Below, piece after piece: positions 24,593 through 33,442 of a DNA stretch of 64,000 nucleotides (within the stretch, counting starts at the first letter, position 1; each line of letters begins with the position of its first letter). The position numbers were made by a program, and so were the translations under genes. Location of the stretch: positions 1 through 64,000 of IMG/VR virus record IMGVR_UViG_3300042569_002815. The stretch is one strand, 5' to 3'. The notes below the pieces were generated by a model, which saw nothing but the letters and a program-made list of their open reading frames with translations, did no database searches and was not told the DNA's origin. This DNA is from a virus.

Positions 24593-27487
24593 TTATTCTT
24601 GAGGAGCTGGTAAGAAAGAATCCATGTTAATATCGATTCCTAATAGAGAGTCTGAAGAAGTAGATTTAGTTCTAATATTATTAGCCTGCTCAACTTTAAA
24701 GTATTTAAGCTGATCGTCAGTTATCTTTCCATTGATTAAAACATAATCTCCAGTATGCTTACTTACTGCCATAAAGTAGGTTCCATCTTGTAAGTATCTG
24801 TCAAATTCAATTTTCAAGACTCCATTTAGATAGGCCTGGTTTGTAAATGTTCCGTCTTCAGCAATTGCATTATTAAAGGTTGAAACTAATTCATCTTTAT
24901 AGTTTTTATAAATTAGGTTAAATCCTGATGCTAAGATTTCAACAACTTCTGCTTTATTTGATGCCTGAACTGCTGCTGTAATTCCTTGGCTAAAATATTC
25001 CTTTCTTGGATTAGCTGCAGCGCTTGGTGCAAATGATGTAGAATTTTCAAGATATTCTGGAACTTCTTGTCCAGCTTCTGTAAATATGTCAGATAAACCT
25101 TTTCTAATATAGTTTCCAGCATCAGCACCCATACCAGTTCCGCTCTGTCCAGTTAATCTAAAATTATCTCCACTTGATTTAATTTCAATTGAATCACCTC
25201 CAACTTTAATATCTCCTTTAGTTTTATTATCCGCATTTACTGCATCTTTAACTAGGATAGACATTAAGATCTCTCCACGGCCGATATTTACATTTCCAAC
25301 TGATCCAATTAAATTGAATAATTGTTCATATAATTCTGGGCTAAGTCCGGTAGTATTAAATAGGGTTTTTAAATTTCCATTTGGGTTTGACGTAATATCT
25401 TCAAGCGTGATAGTTGGATTATCTAAATACGCTAATAGGTCATCGTCTTGGTCAAGCTCATCTGCAATTGTAACAATAGTTTTTGCTAAATCTTTATAAC
25501 CCTTAGTTTTGCTAAGAATATCAAATAGATCTTTGGTTACATCATTGTGAGTTCTCTTTAAGAGTTTTTCAATCTTTTTATAGAGAGCTTCATTATATGG
25601 AGCATCAATAATAAGATCAAGTAGAGCAGTTTTCTTTTTATCCAACTCTTCAACTGAAATTGATTCAGTTAATAAAGACTCTTCAATTTCTTTACCCATA
25701 TTATAGAATTCAGAATGAAGTGGTTTACTTGTTAAATTTTTGTATAGAACAAAATCTTGGTCTTTAACTGATTTAATTAAGTCGCTCTCTAATTCAATTT
25801 TAGGAACTTCAACTACTCTAAGCTGAGATGGAATCTTAGCGTATGGAGCCTTTTTATTAATTCGATTTAAATCTATTGATAAATCTGGAATAAAGTCTGG
25901 ATTTGTTGCAATCGCCTTAATTGAATAACCTGGACCAACTGACTTTATTAGTTCATCGATTCCAATTGAATCGACACTACCTCCTCCTACTACATAATCA
26001 GAGGTTTTAGAAAGTCTATCAATTGAACTTTTAACTGTATCAATTGACATTGGAAAAACTGAGCTTCTTTTTCCAGGATGGTATGCTACCATTAAACAAG
26101 GAGAATCATATTTTCCTTTAATATTAGCAGCAATCTTTTCGTGCTCTTTACTTAGGGGTTGAAATTTATCTAGGTAAACAATTACCTCAACTTCTTTTTT
26201 TTTATTTTGGTCTGCTTGAAATTGACTGAAAAAATCAGTTGCATCCTCGTCAGTTCCAAAAAATTGATTAAATGTTGGGAAAAAAGATTCGTTTAATTTA
26301 TCTTCTGCTGCTAATTGAACCTTAGATATTTGAGATTTTAGAGTTTCTTTCATAGTTTTATTAAAGAATGTTGAGCTAACTCTAATGTTCTTCTTTCTAA
26401 ATGTATTTAGGAAAACTCTATAAAGTTCTTTGAGTGTTTTATCAGAATCAATTAAATTAATAACAATATCATCATTAATTAATGATCGGTTAACGTCAAA
26501 TTCAGGTTTATTTAAGAATTCTGGTGTTGTAATTTCAAGTCCACGATATTTGCTACCATGTTCTTGAACAAAATCTTTGAAAATTGCATTTATAATTTGA
26601 ATGTATCTTCTTTCAAATGTTGTACCGTTTGGTTTAATTGCATCAAGATCCGCTTGTGAATAAGTCTCAATGAAATTCATTAAGTCAGCTGTCATGATCC
26701 AAATATAATCATCAGTTTTAGGTGCTTCAACTCTAGCCTGAGCCTTTTCCTTGGCTCTTGCTTGGAACACTGGGTCTACTAATTTTGCTAAAAATACAGA
26801 GTCTTCTCCATTTGGCTCATAAAATCTAAATACAATACCTTCAATATCTTTGTCTGCACTATCTCTTAAAAATGAAGTTTTAAGTTCAGGGTTTAGGACA
26901 TTAATAATGTATTTAGTAAATGACGCAGTTTTAAACTTTCCAACAAGTTCATCAAGAGGAGTATAGACGAAGTCTAAAATCTTTTCCTTTTGATCTTCGG
27001 TTAGCTTTCCTTGAAAAATAATTGGCGGGCGTTCAATATCTAAAATATCTGCCCATTTGTCTAAATCTTCTTTATCTTGAATAGTCTCAGCTTGTTCGCC
27101 TGCCTCATCCAATATATGAATATAACTTAGGATTAGGTGATTCTTAGGAAGTCTATCATATTGGATTGACTGTGCGGTTGGAGAACTAAAATACTCCATT
27201 CCAAAATGATAATTACACGGAAGCTTTTCGATTACATCTGACGATAACTCATCAAAGTGTTTAAGTGCAGGATTATAGTATGAACTTAGGACACGATCTA
27301 CTCCAGTTAATTTAGTATTACGTTTAAAAAATTCAAAAGGTTCTTCAGAATTTCCACAGTTTCTTTGAGCACCAAAGAAGGCACCGTCCATTTTTTCATT
27401 AACGATAACTTCTTTGTTTAATAGAGCTTCTAAGAATTCTTTGCCCTTTTTTTCGTAAATATCTTTTAAGTGGTTTAAACCTGCCAT
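24593..27487 (-). CDS. 964-residue ligase-like / nucleotidyltransferase-like / nuclease-like protein
   Basis: Three enzyme-like modules. Residues ~20-240 form a polynucleotide-ligase-type nucleotidyltransferase: E-K-M-D-G at 31-35 (motif I Lys32), M-E-Y-F at 97-100, E-G-I-V-F-R-F at 216-222 and L-A-K-L at 233-236. Residues ~435-560 resemble an NMN/cytidylyl-transferase: D-K-F-Q-P-L-S-K-E-H matches the G-x-F-x-P-x(4)-H pattern. Residues ~735-790 have G-R-G-E-I-L and K-G-D-I-K-V-G-G-D-S-I-E-I-K, a PD-(D/E)xK-like nuclease core. L-N-E at 398-400 sits between modules 1 and 2 and could be cut by the prohead protease. It lies in the late block, so it may be a virion protein. Confidence 0.7.
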   Translation of the reverse strand: MAGLNHLKDIYEKKGKEFLEALLNKEVIVNEKMDGAFFGAQRNCGNSEEPFEFFKRNTKLTGVDRVLSSYYNPALKHFDELSSDVIEKLPCNYHFGMEYFSSPTAQSIQYDRLPKNHLILSYIHILDEAGEQAETIQDKEDLDKWADILDIERPPIIFQGKLTEDQKEKILDFVYTPLDELVGKFKTASFTKYIINVLNPELKTSFLRDSADKDIEGIVFRFYEPNGEDSVFLAKLVDPVFQARAKEKAQARVEAPKTDDYIWIMTADLMNFIETYSQADLDAIKPNGTTFERRYIQIINAIFKDFVQEHGSKYRGLEITTPEFLNKPEFDVNRSLINDDIVINLIDSDKTLKELYRVFLNTFRKKNIRVSSTFFNKTMKETLKSQISKVQLAAEDKLNESFFPTFNQFFGTDEDATDFFSQFQADQNKKKEVEVIVYLDKFQPLSKEHEKIAANIKGKYDSPCLMVAYHPGKRSSVFPMSIDTVKSSIDRLSKTSDYVVGGGSVDSIGIDELIKSVGPGYSIKAIATNPDFIPDLSIDLNRINKKAPYAKIPSQLRVVEVPKIELESDLIKSVKDQDFVLYKNLTSKPLHSEFYNMGKEIEESLLTESISVEELDKKKTALLDLIIDAPYNEALYKKIEKLLKRTHNDVTKDLFDILSKTKGYKDLAKTIVTIADELDQDDDLLAYLDNPTITLEDITSNPNGNLKTLFNTTGLSPELYEQLFNLIGSVGNVNIGRGEILMSILVKDAVNADNKTKGDIKVGGDSIEIKSSGDNFRLTGQSGTGMGADAGNYIRKGLSDIFTEAGQEVPEYLENSTSFAPSAAANPRKEYFSQGITAAVQASNKAEVVEILASGFNLIYKNYKDELVSTFNNAIAEDGTFTNQAYLNGVLKIEFDRYLQDGTYFMAVSKHTGDYVLINGKITDDQLKYFKVEQANNIRTKSTSSDSLLGIDINMDSFLPAPQE

Positions 27488-27506
27488 AAATTTTAATGTT
27501 TATTAA

Positions 27507-28007
27507 TTAGTCTAGTGATCCGTATTTACCAGCTGACATGTCTTTTGCAAACTCTTGGCCAGCCTTAGATGAAACTCCAAGGTTAATACCTTTTAGTAAG
27601 CCAGCATCTTCTGGGTTTTCTTCAAAATAGGTAACTAATTGATCCAAGTTAATATTTTGATATGGTTGGATAGTTCCCTCAGGAAGTTTCTTTTCTAATT
27701 CTCTACCAGAAGAATAGTCTTTCCAGTTAAGATTCCAACAGTAAAATTTAACTTCTTGCTTCATTTTTGATGCAAAATAGTGATCAATATCTGCAAGTCT
27801 TGCCTGAACCTCTGAAAGATCTGTTTTGTATGAAGTAGAGTGTCCATAGATATCAGCCGGGGTTCCGATACTTAAGCTATCTGAAGTTAAATCTGTTAAT
27901 TTAACCAATTTGTCCATTAGCTCCTGAAATGGTATGCCTTTAAGATCTTGAGTATCTTCTGCTTCATTTAAGAATTGCTTGAAGTCTCCAATTACGCGAT
28001 TTGTCAT
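27507..28007 (-). CDS. Late protein with capsid-targeting-like N-terminus
   Basis: 166 residues. The leader M-T-N-R-V-I-G-D-F-K-Q-F-L-N-E fits the packaging peptide, with cleavage expected after L-N-E (residue 15). The mature part is a mixed alpha/beta domain with W/Y-rich segments (Y-C-W-N-L-N-W-K-D-Y) and no catalytic motif that I recognise. It precedes the 964-residue gene by 19 nt and has its own late promoter 22 nt upstream. Confidence 0.65.
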   Translation of the reverse strand: MTNRVIGDFKQFLNEAEDTQDLKGIPFQELMDKLVKLTDLTSDSLSIGTPADIYGHSTSYKTDLSEVQARLADIDHYFASKMKQEVKFYCWNLNWKDYSSGRELEKKLPEGTIQPYQNINLDQLVTYFEENPEDAGLLKGINLGVSSKAGQEFAKDMSAGKYGSLD

Positions 28008-28028
28008 TTTATAGTTGCCTATTTCTAA

Positions 28029-28037
28029 TTATTTATC
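28029..28037 (-). promoter_or_regulatory. Late promoter of the 166-residue gene
   Basis: Minus-strand GATAAATAA overlapping the stop codon of the kinase gene, 22 nt before the ATG at 28007. It separates late expression downstream from the kinase/HAD pair upstream. Confidence 0.65.
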
Positions 28038-28628
28038 CCGAACTAGTTTTTGGATTAAATCGCAGAACTCATCAACTGATTCTGAATCAAAATTATTTGT
28101 GAATGTATTAAATGAATTACCTAATCGACCTTCTTTAAATGTCCATGGAGCAGATTGAATTAAATTATGCATAATTCTTTTTTCTTCACTTGGTGAAATT
28201 AAGCCATCCCATAGGTCTTTTTGACGAGATTGGTCTTGTTTAAATTGATCGGGTGCATCAATCATAATAGTTTTACAGTCTTGATAGCCAGGACGATTAA
28301 TTAGACCAGCCAGCTCAGATTGAGCTTCATCAAAGGTTATTCGATTCCATAAAGTAGCCCAGGTGGCAGCTGTAATATGAGCTCTGTCAAATACAAAAAT
28401 CTTTTCTGGAAATTGCTTATGTAGATCTAGGATTGTCATAATATTACCCATGCTAAAGTAGTGGATTCCTTTATCTGACTTATCCCAATCTTTAACGATT
28501 GCAGAGTATTCGTTTGCTAGGTAAAATTTATAATAAAATAGGTTTAGATCAGCACCATGTCTTTCAATTAATTGGTTTAGCAAATAGGTTTTGCCTGAAT
28601 GACGTGTGCCTTCAATAAAAATTATCAT
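28029..28628 (-). CDS. P-loop nucleotide/polynucleotide kinase-like protein
   Basis: 199 residues starting M-I-I-F-I-E-G-T-R-H-S-G-K-T-Y, a Walker A at residues 7-14 with an R-H insertion typical of deoxynucleoside or thymidylate-kinase-like enzymes. V-F-D-R-A-H-I at about 84 fits the D-R-x second motif of that superfamily. A lid-like region D-Q-S-R-Q-K is at about 145. It overlaps the HAD phosphatase by 4 nt, so kinase and phosphatase may act as a split PNK-like pair or in nucleotide salvage. Confidence 0.7.
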   Translation of the reverse strand: MIIFIEGTRHSGKTYLLNQLIERHGADLNLFYYKFYLANEYSAIVKDWDKSDKGIHYFSMGNIMTILDLHKQFPEKIFVFDRAHITAATWATLWNRITFDEAQSELAGLINRPGYQDCKTIMIDAPDQFKQDQSRQKDLWDGLISPSEEKRIMHNLIQSAPWTFKEGRLGNSFNTFTNNFDSESVDEFCDLIQKLVRDK

Positions 28629-29155
28629 GAGTATTTAAGTTGTATTCTTTCTCTAGTTAATATACCAATATTTCCATTGATTTGAAGTAGTTCAGTCTTA
28701 TCAACAAACCAATATTCAATCTTTTCAGTGACTTTAGAAAGATATGGATTTTTGACATACTTATCGATTTGAACCAATGAGTCTTCGAATATTCGAATTG
28801 TATCAAAGTTTGGTCCAACCTTATCTAAGTACTCCAATAACATCTGTGGCTTGTCAGTATTTCTTTCACATAGGATAATTTGATCAAATCTTTTACTAAT
28901 ACCAAACTTATCCAATACAGCTTCCATGGCCTTTCTAGTTTTCTCAACTCGGTGACTTAATATAATAGTAGTATGGTCTTCGGATAATTGGTTAAATACT
29001 GATTCAATTAACTGTAATCGATAGAGATTTGTATTCAGGGACTTTGGATTATCAAACCATTCGTATGGCTTTTTAAATTCTGTTCCTGCATGGGTAAATG
29101 GCGGAACTCTAAAGAGGGTTTCATCAAAATCGACTACGTTTAAAACTTGCTTCAT
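28625..29155 (-). CDS. HAD-family phosphatase (RNA-repair-like)
   Basis: The start is taken at the ATG 29155, since the upstream in-frame residues are unstructured and cross a promoter. It begins M-K-Q-V-L-N-V-V-D-F-D-E-T-L-F, the HAD motif I (DxDxT) with the D-E-T-L-F form of so-called Swiss-army-knife RNA-repair HAD domains. Motif II T-I-I-L-S-H-R is at about 75, and the D-x-I-x-I-F-E-D-S acidic motif IV follows. 176 residues. Paired by overlap with the kinase. Confidence 0.72.
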   Translation of the reverse strand: MKQVLNVVDFDETLFRVPPFTHAGTEFKKPYEWFDNPKSLNTNLYRLQLIESVFNQLSEDHTTIILSHRVEKTRKAMEAVLDKFGISKRFDQIILCERNTDKPQMLLEYLDKVGPNFDTIRIFEDSLVQIDKYVKNPYLSKVTEKIEYWFVDKTELLQINGNIGILTRERIQLKYS

Positions 29156-29174
29156 ATGAAATAAATAACTTTGA

Positions 29175-29187
29175 AATAATATTATAC
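29175..29187 (-). promoter_or_regulatory. TATAAT-type promoter in the divergent region
   Basis: Minus-strand GTATAATATTATT, the same element seen at 46063, 59582 and 62626. Here it lies 20 nt before the HAD gene ATG. The reverse strand reads AATAATATTATAC and might also drive the rightward gene, but this is less clear. Confidence 0.55.
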
Positions 29188-29192
29188 TAAAA

Positions 29193-29654
29193 TTGAACTT
29201 AGAGTTTATCAAAGGAGAGTACGAGGGTAATAGAGTTAATCTGGTTAGGGAAACTATTCAGAGAAAGCAGCCCTTTGTCATCTTTACTTTTAGTAATCCA
29301 AAGATTTATCGTCAAGTTTTAACAGATTTATCCAAATTTGGTGCACTTCCATATGTTCGTCAGACATTTATTCCAAATGTTCAAATGGGCGGCTATCCTA
29401 TAATATACCCAAGTATTTTTGTAACAAACGTCGGATCTGATGTAAAAGACGGAGAATTTAAACAAATGATGCTTGGCAGCTTAAAACAATATCACATTGA
29501 TTCTATTATTTGTCTCTATGCTGGACAGCTTAGTTCATATTATAAAAATGGAGATACCCATTCAATTGGAACTGACATTTATACAACATTGGATCCACGT
29601 GAATTTGAAAGCTATTACTTTAAATTGGAGAGTACTTGTTATACCTTTGTCTAA
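29193..29654 (+). CDS. Hypothetical protein before uvsY
   Basis: 153 residues from TTG at 29193, and the start is doubtful: no ATG is available before the conserved-looking body, but an AGGAG sits at 29213-29217. Beta-rich, with V-I-F-T-F-S-N-P-K and P-I-I-Y-P-S-I-F-V-T-N. It is first in the rightward recombination operon with UvsY-like and UvsW. Not recognised. Confidence 0.55.
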   Translation: MNLEFIKGEYEGNRVNLVRETIQRKQPFVIFTFSNPKIYRQVLTDLSKFGALPYVRQTFIPNVQMGGYPIIYPSIFVTNVGSDVKDGEFKQMMLGSLKQYHIDSIICLYAGQLSSYYKNGDTHSIGTDIYTTLDPREFESYYFKLESTCYTFV

Positions 29655-29685
29655 ACCTTAAGTCCAGTACCAAGTAAAAGAAGGT

Positions 29686-30135
29686 ATGGAATTCGAACAA
29701 CAATCACAAGAAGTTAAGAAGAGTTTATCTGATGTTTTTTCAGCAAAGCGTAAGGTTGTGTCTGAAGAGGTGCAAGAAGGCATTGGCTATATGAATAATA
29801 TTAAACGCCTAGCCGACGCTCAGGTTTATTTCTTAAGTTTAAGACAGAGATTGCTCGAAGAAAACCATACCCTAATTGAACATTACAATCGCTATAAAAA
29901 GAAATATAGAGAACAAAAAGGAGACGAATGGGAAGCAGTCTCCAGAACATCCCAGCTAAGATACAATTCTAACGAAAAGACTACTATTGTCGACGGAAAA
30001 ACGTCTAACATCAAAGAAACGATCGAACAAATCGAAAGCCAAACTCAATTTTATCAAGACACAATCAAGACAGTAGATGCCGCTCTTTTCGGAATTAAAA
30101 CTAGACTTGATATCGAAAAGATGCTGGGTGTGTAA
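29686..30135 (+). CDS. uvsY: UvsY-like recombination mediator
   Basis: 149 residues, helical. Like T4 UvsY (137 residues) it has a central basic region (H-Y-N-R-Y-K-K-K-Y-R-E-Q-K), a conserved-looking S-Q-L-R-Y-N-S-N-E-K, and a C-terminal helix ending in A-L-F-G-I-K-T-R. UvsY loads the UvsX recombinase onto gp32-coated ssDNA. The call depends mainly on length, charge pattern and adjacency to uvsW, the arrangement in T4; sequence similarity is low. Confidence 0.55.
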   Translation: MEFEQQSQEVKKSLSDVFSAKRKVVSEEVQEGIGYMNNIKRLADAQVYFLSLRQRLLEENHTLIEHYNRYKKKYREQKGDEWEAVSRTSQLRYNSNEKTTIVDGKTSNIKETIEQIESQTQFYQDTIKTVDAALFGIKTRLDIEKMLGV

Positions 30136-30150
30136 AAACATCCACCGAGT

Positions 30151-31713
30151 TTGCTAAAGTTTAAGTTAACACCAGACAAAAGATATTTTCAGCTAATACA
30201 CAATGATCTTAAGAAAGAAGTAGTCGATCTTAAGAACTTCTTTAAGAAAAGAGCAAAGGGCTATCACTTCAGTCCTCTATTTCAACGTCGCCTTTGGGAC
30301 GGTTATGACAAGTTCATAGATCGAGAAAACCGAATTGGAGTAGGTCTTTGGTATCAAATCAAACAATTTAGCCAAATTTATGGTCATGAGATTGAATTAG
30401 ATGGATTAGATTCTCTACTTAATCTTGAATTTACAAAGGATCAACTTGATAAATTTGCAAGTGTCTTATTAGATGGTGTGGATCTTACACCATACGATTA
30501 TCAAATGGAAGCTGCATATCGAGCACTTAAGTTTAAGTTTAGCGCTCAAGAATTGGCAACTTCTGCTGGTAAAACTCTAATCCTATTTTTATATTTAAGC
30601 TTTCTTAAACGCAAAGGAATTATTAATGGCAAAGATAAAAAGGCCCTTATTGTAGTTCCCAATATTTCGCTAGTTGGCCAAACTGCAGAGAAATTTGTAA
30701 AAGACTATCATACTGGATTAATTAACTGGAATATTTTAGAAGTTGGTGGTAAAAACAAATACTCTGATAAGAAATTTGAAGAAGCCGATCTTGTAATTTC
30801 AACATATCAAAGTTTAGCAAAAAGGGACGGAGATTTCTTTAAGAAATTTACTGTGCTTTGTGTTGATGAGTGCCATACTTCAAGAGGAGATACTATTAAA
30901 GATATTCTCCTAGCTTCAACTAATGTTGAATATAAGTTGGGTCTTTCTGGAACAATTCAAGTAGACGAAGATTTTTCTGACTTCTATAAAATCCAAGAAT
31001 ATATTGGGCCTTTAAGTATGACTCTTAAATCCAGTTTCCTAATTGAAAACAAACACTCGCCGGACGTTTACATTAAGATTCTTTCCTTAAAATATCCCGA
31101 GAACGAACCATTTATTCAAAACTACAAATACATGCAAGAGCATGGTAAAAGTCAGTTTCATCGCATTGAGGACTATGGTAAAAATATGTTTCAAATGGAA
31201 AAGGACTTTATTATTTCATATGAACCTAGAGTAGATTTTATTTCAACTCTAGTTCAGAAACTTGGTGGAAATACCCTAATCCTATTCATTAATGTAAAAG
31301 ACAAATACGGCCAACGAATAAAGGAACGAATTTCAGATTGGAATCCAAATTCATTTTATATTGATGGTGAAGTAAGCGGAGATGACAGAGCTGAATATAA
31401 AGATGCAATGGAAGCTGGGTCTAATGTAACACTAGTTGCAAGTTATGCAACCTTTGCGACTGGTATCGACTTAAAGAATGTGCAAAATATTATCTTTGCT
31501 GAAAGTTATAAATCAGAGATTACCATTCGTCAAGCAGTAGGTCGTGGAATGCGTAAATTAGCTGGAAAAAGCAAAGTAACAATTTACGATCTAATCGATG
31601 ATCTAAATGGTTATATTGTAAAACACGGTAAAGTTCGTGAGAAAATCTATGAAAAGGAACAGTGGATTGTGTCTAAACACAATTATGATTTAAGTAAATT
31701 CATTAAGGGTTAA
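30151..31713 (+). CDS. uvsW: UvsW-type SF2 helicase
   Basis: 520 residues. The N-terminal UvsW domain (F-F-K-K-R-A-K-G-Y-H-F-S-P, F-Q-R-R-L-W-D-G) is followed by Walker A A-T-S-A-G-K-T at ~136, V-D-E-C-H-T (DExH) at ~239, L-S-G-T-I motif III at ~268 and R-Q-A-V-G-R-G motif VI near 458. UvsW remodels branched DNA and unwinds R-loops, switching replication from origin to recombination mode. The start is TTG at 30151, whose frame matches the T4 N-terminus. It converges with the 262-residue gene, overlapping 4 nt. Confidence 0.93.
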   Translation: MLKFKLTPDKRYFQLIHNDLKKEVVDLKNFFKKRAKGYHFSPLFQRRLWDGYDKFIDRENRIGVGLWYQIKQFSQIYGHEIELDGLDSLLNLEFTKDQLDKFASVLLDGVDLTPYDYQMEAAYRALKFKFSAQELATSAGKTLILFLYLSFLKRKGIINGKDKKALIVVPNISLVGQTAEKFVKDYHTGLINWNILEVGGKNKYSDKKFEEADLVISTYQSLAKRDGDFFKKFTVLCVDECHTSRGDTIKDILLASTNVEYKLGLSGTIQVDEDFSDFYKIQEYIGPLSMTLKSSFLIENKHSPDVYIKILSLKYPENEPFIQNYKYMQEHGKSQFHRIEDYGKNMFQMEKDFIISYEPRVDFISTLVQKLGGNTLILFINVKDKYGQRIKERISDWNPNSFYIDGEVSGDDRAEYKDAMEAGSNVTLVASYATFATGIDLKNVQNIIFAESYKSEITIRQAVGRGMRKLAGKSKVTIYDLIDDLNGYIVKHGKVREKIYEKEQWIVSKHNYDLSKFIKG

Positions 31714-32498
31714 CGAATATGACCGTCTGTTATCTCGTCCGCTAAGAACTCCATAAAATACCGTTCGGCATTGCGCTCAAATTCTTTATGTTGACGCTGG
31801 ATTGATTTAAGGTCCTCTTCGATTTGATCTAGTTTAGCACATTCTGTATCGAACCATTTAATAAGTTCAGCTAATTTATCAGTAATTTCCTTTACTGCAT
31901 CTTCGTCTTCGACTAAACCAAGTTCAGCAAGGCGGTTCCATTCAGGACTATTGATTGCAGTAGCAACTTCTGCAATAGTTTCTTCATCATAATATTCTTT
32001 AGTCTCTAAATAATCAGTAACAGTTTCTTCTGCATATTCTAGTAGACGGTCTGCTCCTAATTCTGGTTCAATGTGAACCCAACCTCCGCTATTTCCGCCC
32101 CAACCGACTGCATTTACCCAATCATAGGATTGTTCAATATCTTCTTGAAACATTTCCGCTTGATCTTGTAGCCATCTATACCAAATATCGCTTAGGTACT
32201 CTTCATCAAGTTCAATACCAAATTTAGATTCAACTTCATCTGTACTTGGCCATACATGAACCTTTACATTAAGCGCAAAATAGTCTCCTTTATGGTTGCT
32301 ATAGCCTCTTCCTCTATTTAAATTCCAATCATCTGAAAATAGTGAATCGACTTTAGCTTCAAATAATTCTAGTTTTTTAAGTATGTCCCTTTCTAACAGA
32401 AAATCACCAAGCTTATCTGTATAAAAAGCAACCAAAGAATTATTATTAGTCTTTAGATACTCTCTGCTAAAATTTTCAAATAGTTTAATATGCTTCAT
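31710..32498 (-). CDS. Acidic late protein with targeting-like N-terminus
   Basis: 262 residues beginning M-K-H-I-K-L-F-E-N-F, a packaging-type leader. The body is strongly acidic and Trp-rich (D-I-W-Y-R-W-L-Q-D-Q, G-W-G-G-N-S-G-G-W) with long helices at the C-terminus. No known family. It is downstream of two small late genes in the minus-strand island between the recombination and replication operons. Confidence 0.62.
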   Translation of the reverse strand: MKHIKLFENFSREYLKTNNNSLVAFYTDKLGDFLLERDILKKLELFEAKVDSLFSDDWNLNRGRGYSNHKGDYFALNVKVHVWPSTDEVESKFGIELDEEYLSDIWYRWLQDQAEMFQEDIEQSYDWVNAVGWGGNSGGWVHIEPELGADRLLEYAEETVTDYLETKEYYDEETIAEVATAINSPEWNRLAELGLVEDEDAVKEITDKLAELIKWFDTECAKLDQIEEDLKSIQRQHKEFERNAERYFMEFLADEITDGHIR

Positions 32499-32500
32499 CT

Positions 32501-32752
32501 TTACTTAGATTCAAAATATTCGTTAAATGGTAAAATGCTTTCGCTAACTGCTTGATACGCTGGAACCTTTGCTTTTTCTTTTACTAATGTCGATTTAGGT
32601 TGCGCAACAGCTTGTGTCTGTGACACCTTAACTGCCAGTTCAGTAACCTTATCCCTAATCGAACAAATTTTTTGATAGTCTTGTTTTGTTAATTGAATCG
32701 TTGATTCGTTTAGTGTAGACAAATAGTTTAAAAATTGGTCGATTTGCGACAT
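32501..32752 (-). CDS. Small late protein with C-terminal targeting-like peptide
   Basis: 83 residues from the ATG at 32752, 1 nt after the upstream stop. An ATG at 32776 would overlap that gene. It ends S-I-L-P-F-N-E-Y-F-E-S-K, the F-N-E-Y core also seen at the N-terminus of the 160-residue protein. The middle is a Lys/Ala/Gln linker, the N-terminus helical. Function unknown. Confidence 0.6.
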   Translation of the reverse strand: MSQIDQFLNYLSTLNESTIQLTKQDYQKICSIRDKVTELAVKVSQTQAVAQPKSTLVKEKAKVPAYQAVSESILPFNEYFESK

Positions 32753-32753
32753 T

Positions 32754-33368
32754 TTAAAGCGATATTTTTGCTGCAATAATTATCCCAAGTACCAATTTGC
32801 AATAAATCATTTGGAAATCGTAATACGTCATAATAATATCGTATTGCTTTTTATCCATTTTTATCACATTTGCACCAGAAGATAACTTATTGATATTATT
32901 TATCAATTGGACAGTCTCTTTGAGTTGCGTAACGCCGATCAGGCGCATCAAAATATCATTAAATGTACTATAATTTAACGTGGCGCGATCGTCGGCAATC
33001 TTCTTAAGCCAATGTTCAACTACTAGGACAGCATCTCTCTTTTTAATAATATCACTAGTCGGCAGAGAATCATTAATTATACGTACAACATCATCAAGTT
33101 CAGTAATTGACTCTGCTCTGGTGCTTAACCAGTCCAATTCTCTATCAAAAACTGAAATTGCAGTCTTTTGCTTTTCTCTAGTATAGACAAAATTAATTAT
33201 AAATGGATTTGTTATTGGGCCGGCTGCCATGGCAAATTCCCCATCTTCAGCTTGAGGCTTTTTTAACTCCTCCGCTTCAATGTGAAAATCCTGAAATGGA
33301 AAATTTCGCAAAAATGGATAATTTGCGTAAACTTTCGATAAAGTTCTGTCCTGTGCTACCAATGCCAT
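32754..33368 (-). CDS. Hypothetical late protein
   Basis: 204 residues, mainly helical, not recognised. The N-terminal 55 residues are Pro/Ala-rich. The rest includes a D-R-E-L-D-W-L-S-T-R-A-E helix and a C-terminal hydrophobic segment (L-V-L-G-I-I-I-A-A-K) that could be a membrane or core helix. A late promoter lies 12 nt before the ATG, within the divergent promoter region shared with the polymerase gene. Confidence 0.6.
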   Translation of the reverse strand: MALVAQDRTLSKVYANYPFLRNFPFQDFHIEAEELKKPQAEDGEFAMAAGPITNPFIINFVYTREKQKTAISVFDRELDWLSTRAESITELDDVVRIINDSLPTSDIIKKRDAVLVVEHWLKKIADDRATLNYSTFNDILMRLIGVTQLKETVQLINNINKLSSGANVIKMDKKQYDIIMTYYDFQMIYCKLVLGIIIAAKISL

Positions 33369-33379
33369 GCTAATTTTAA

Positions 33380-33388
33380 TTATTTATT
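33380..33388 (-). promoter_or_regulatory. Late promoter, divergent from the polymerase promoter region
   Basis: Minus-strand AATAAATAA, 12 nt before the ATG at 33368 (shorter than the usual 20). A TATAAT-like GTATAATACT overlaps it upstream, so early and late signals may be stacked here. Confidence 0.5.
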
Positions 33389-33442
33389 AGTATTATACTG
33401 ATAGGTTAAACTAAGAACCCCAACCAAGTAAAATACTCATGT

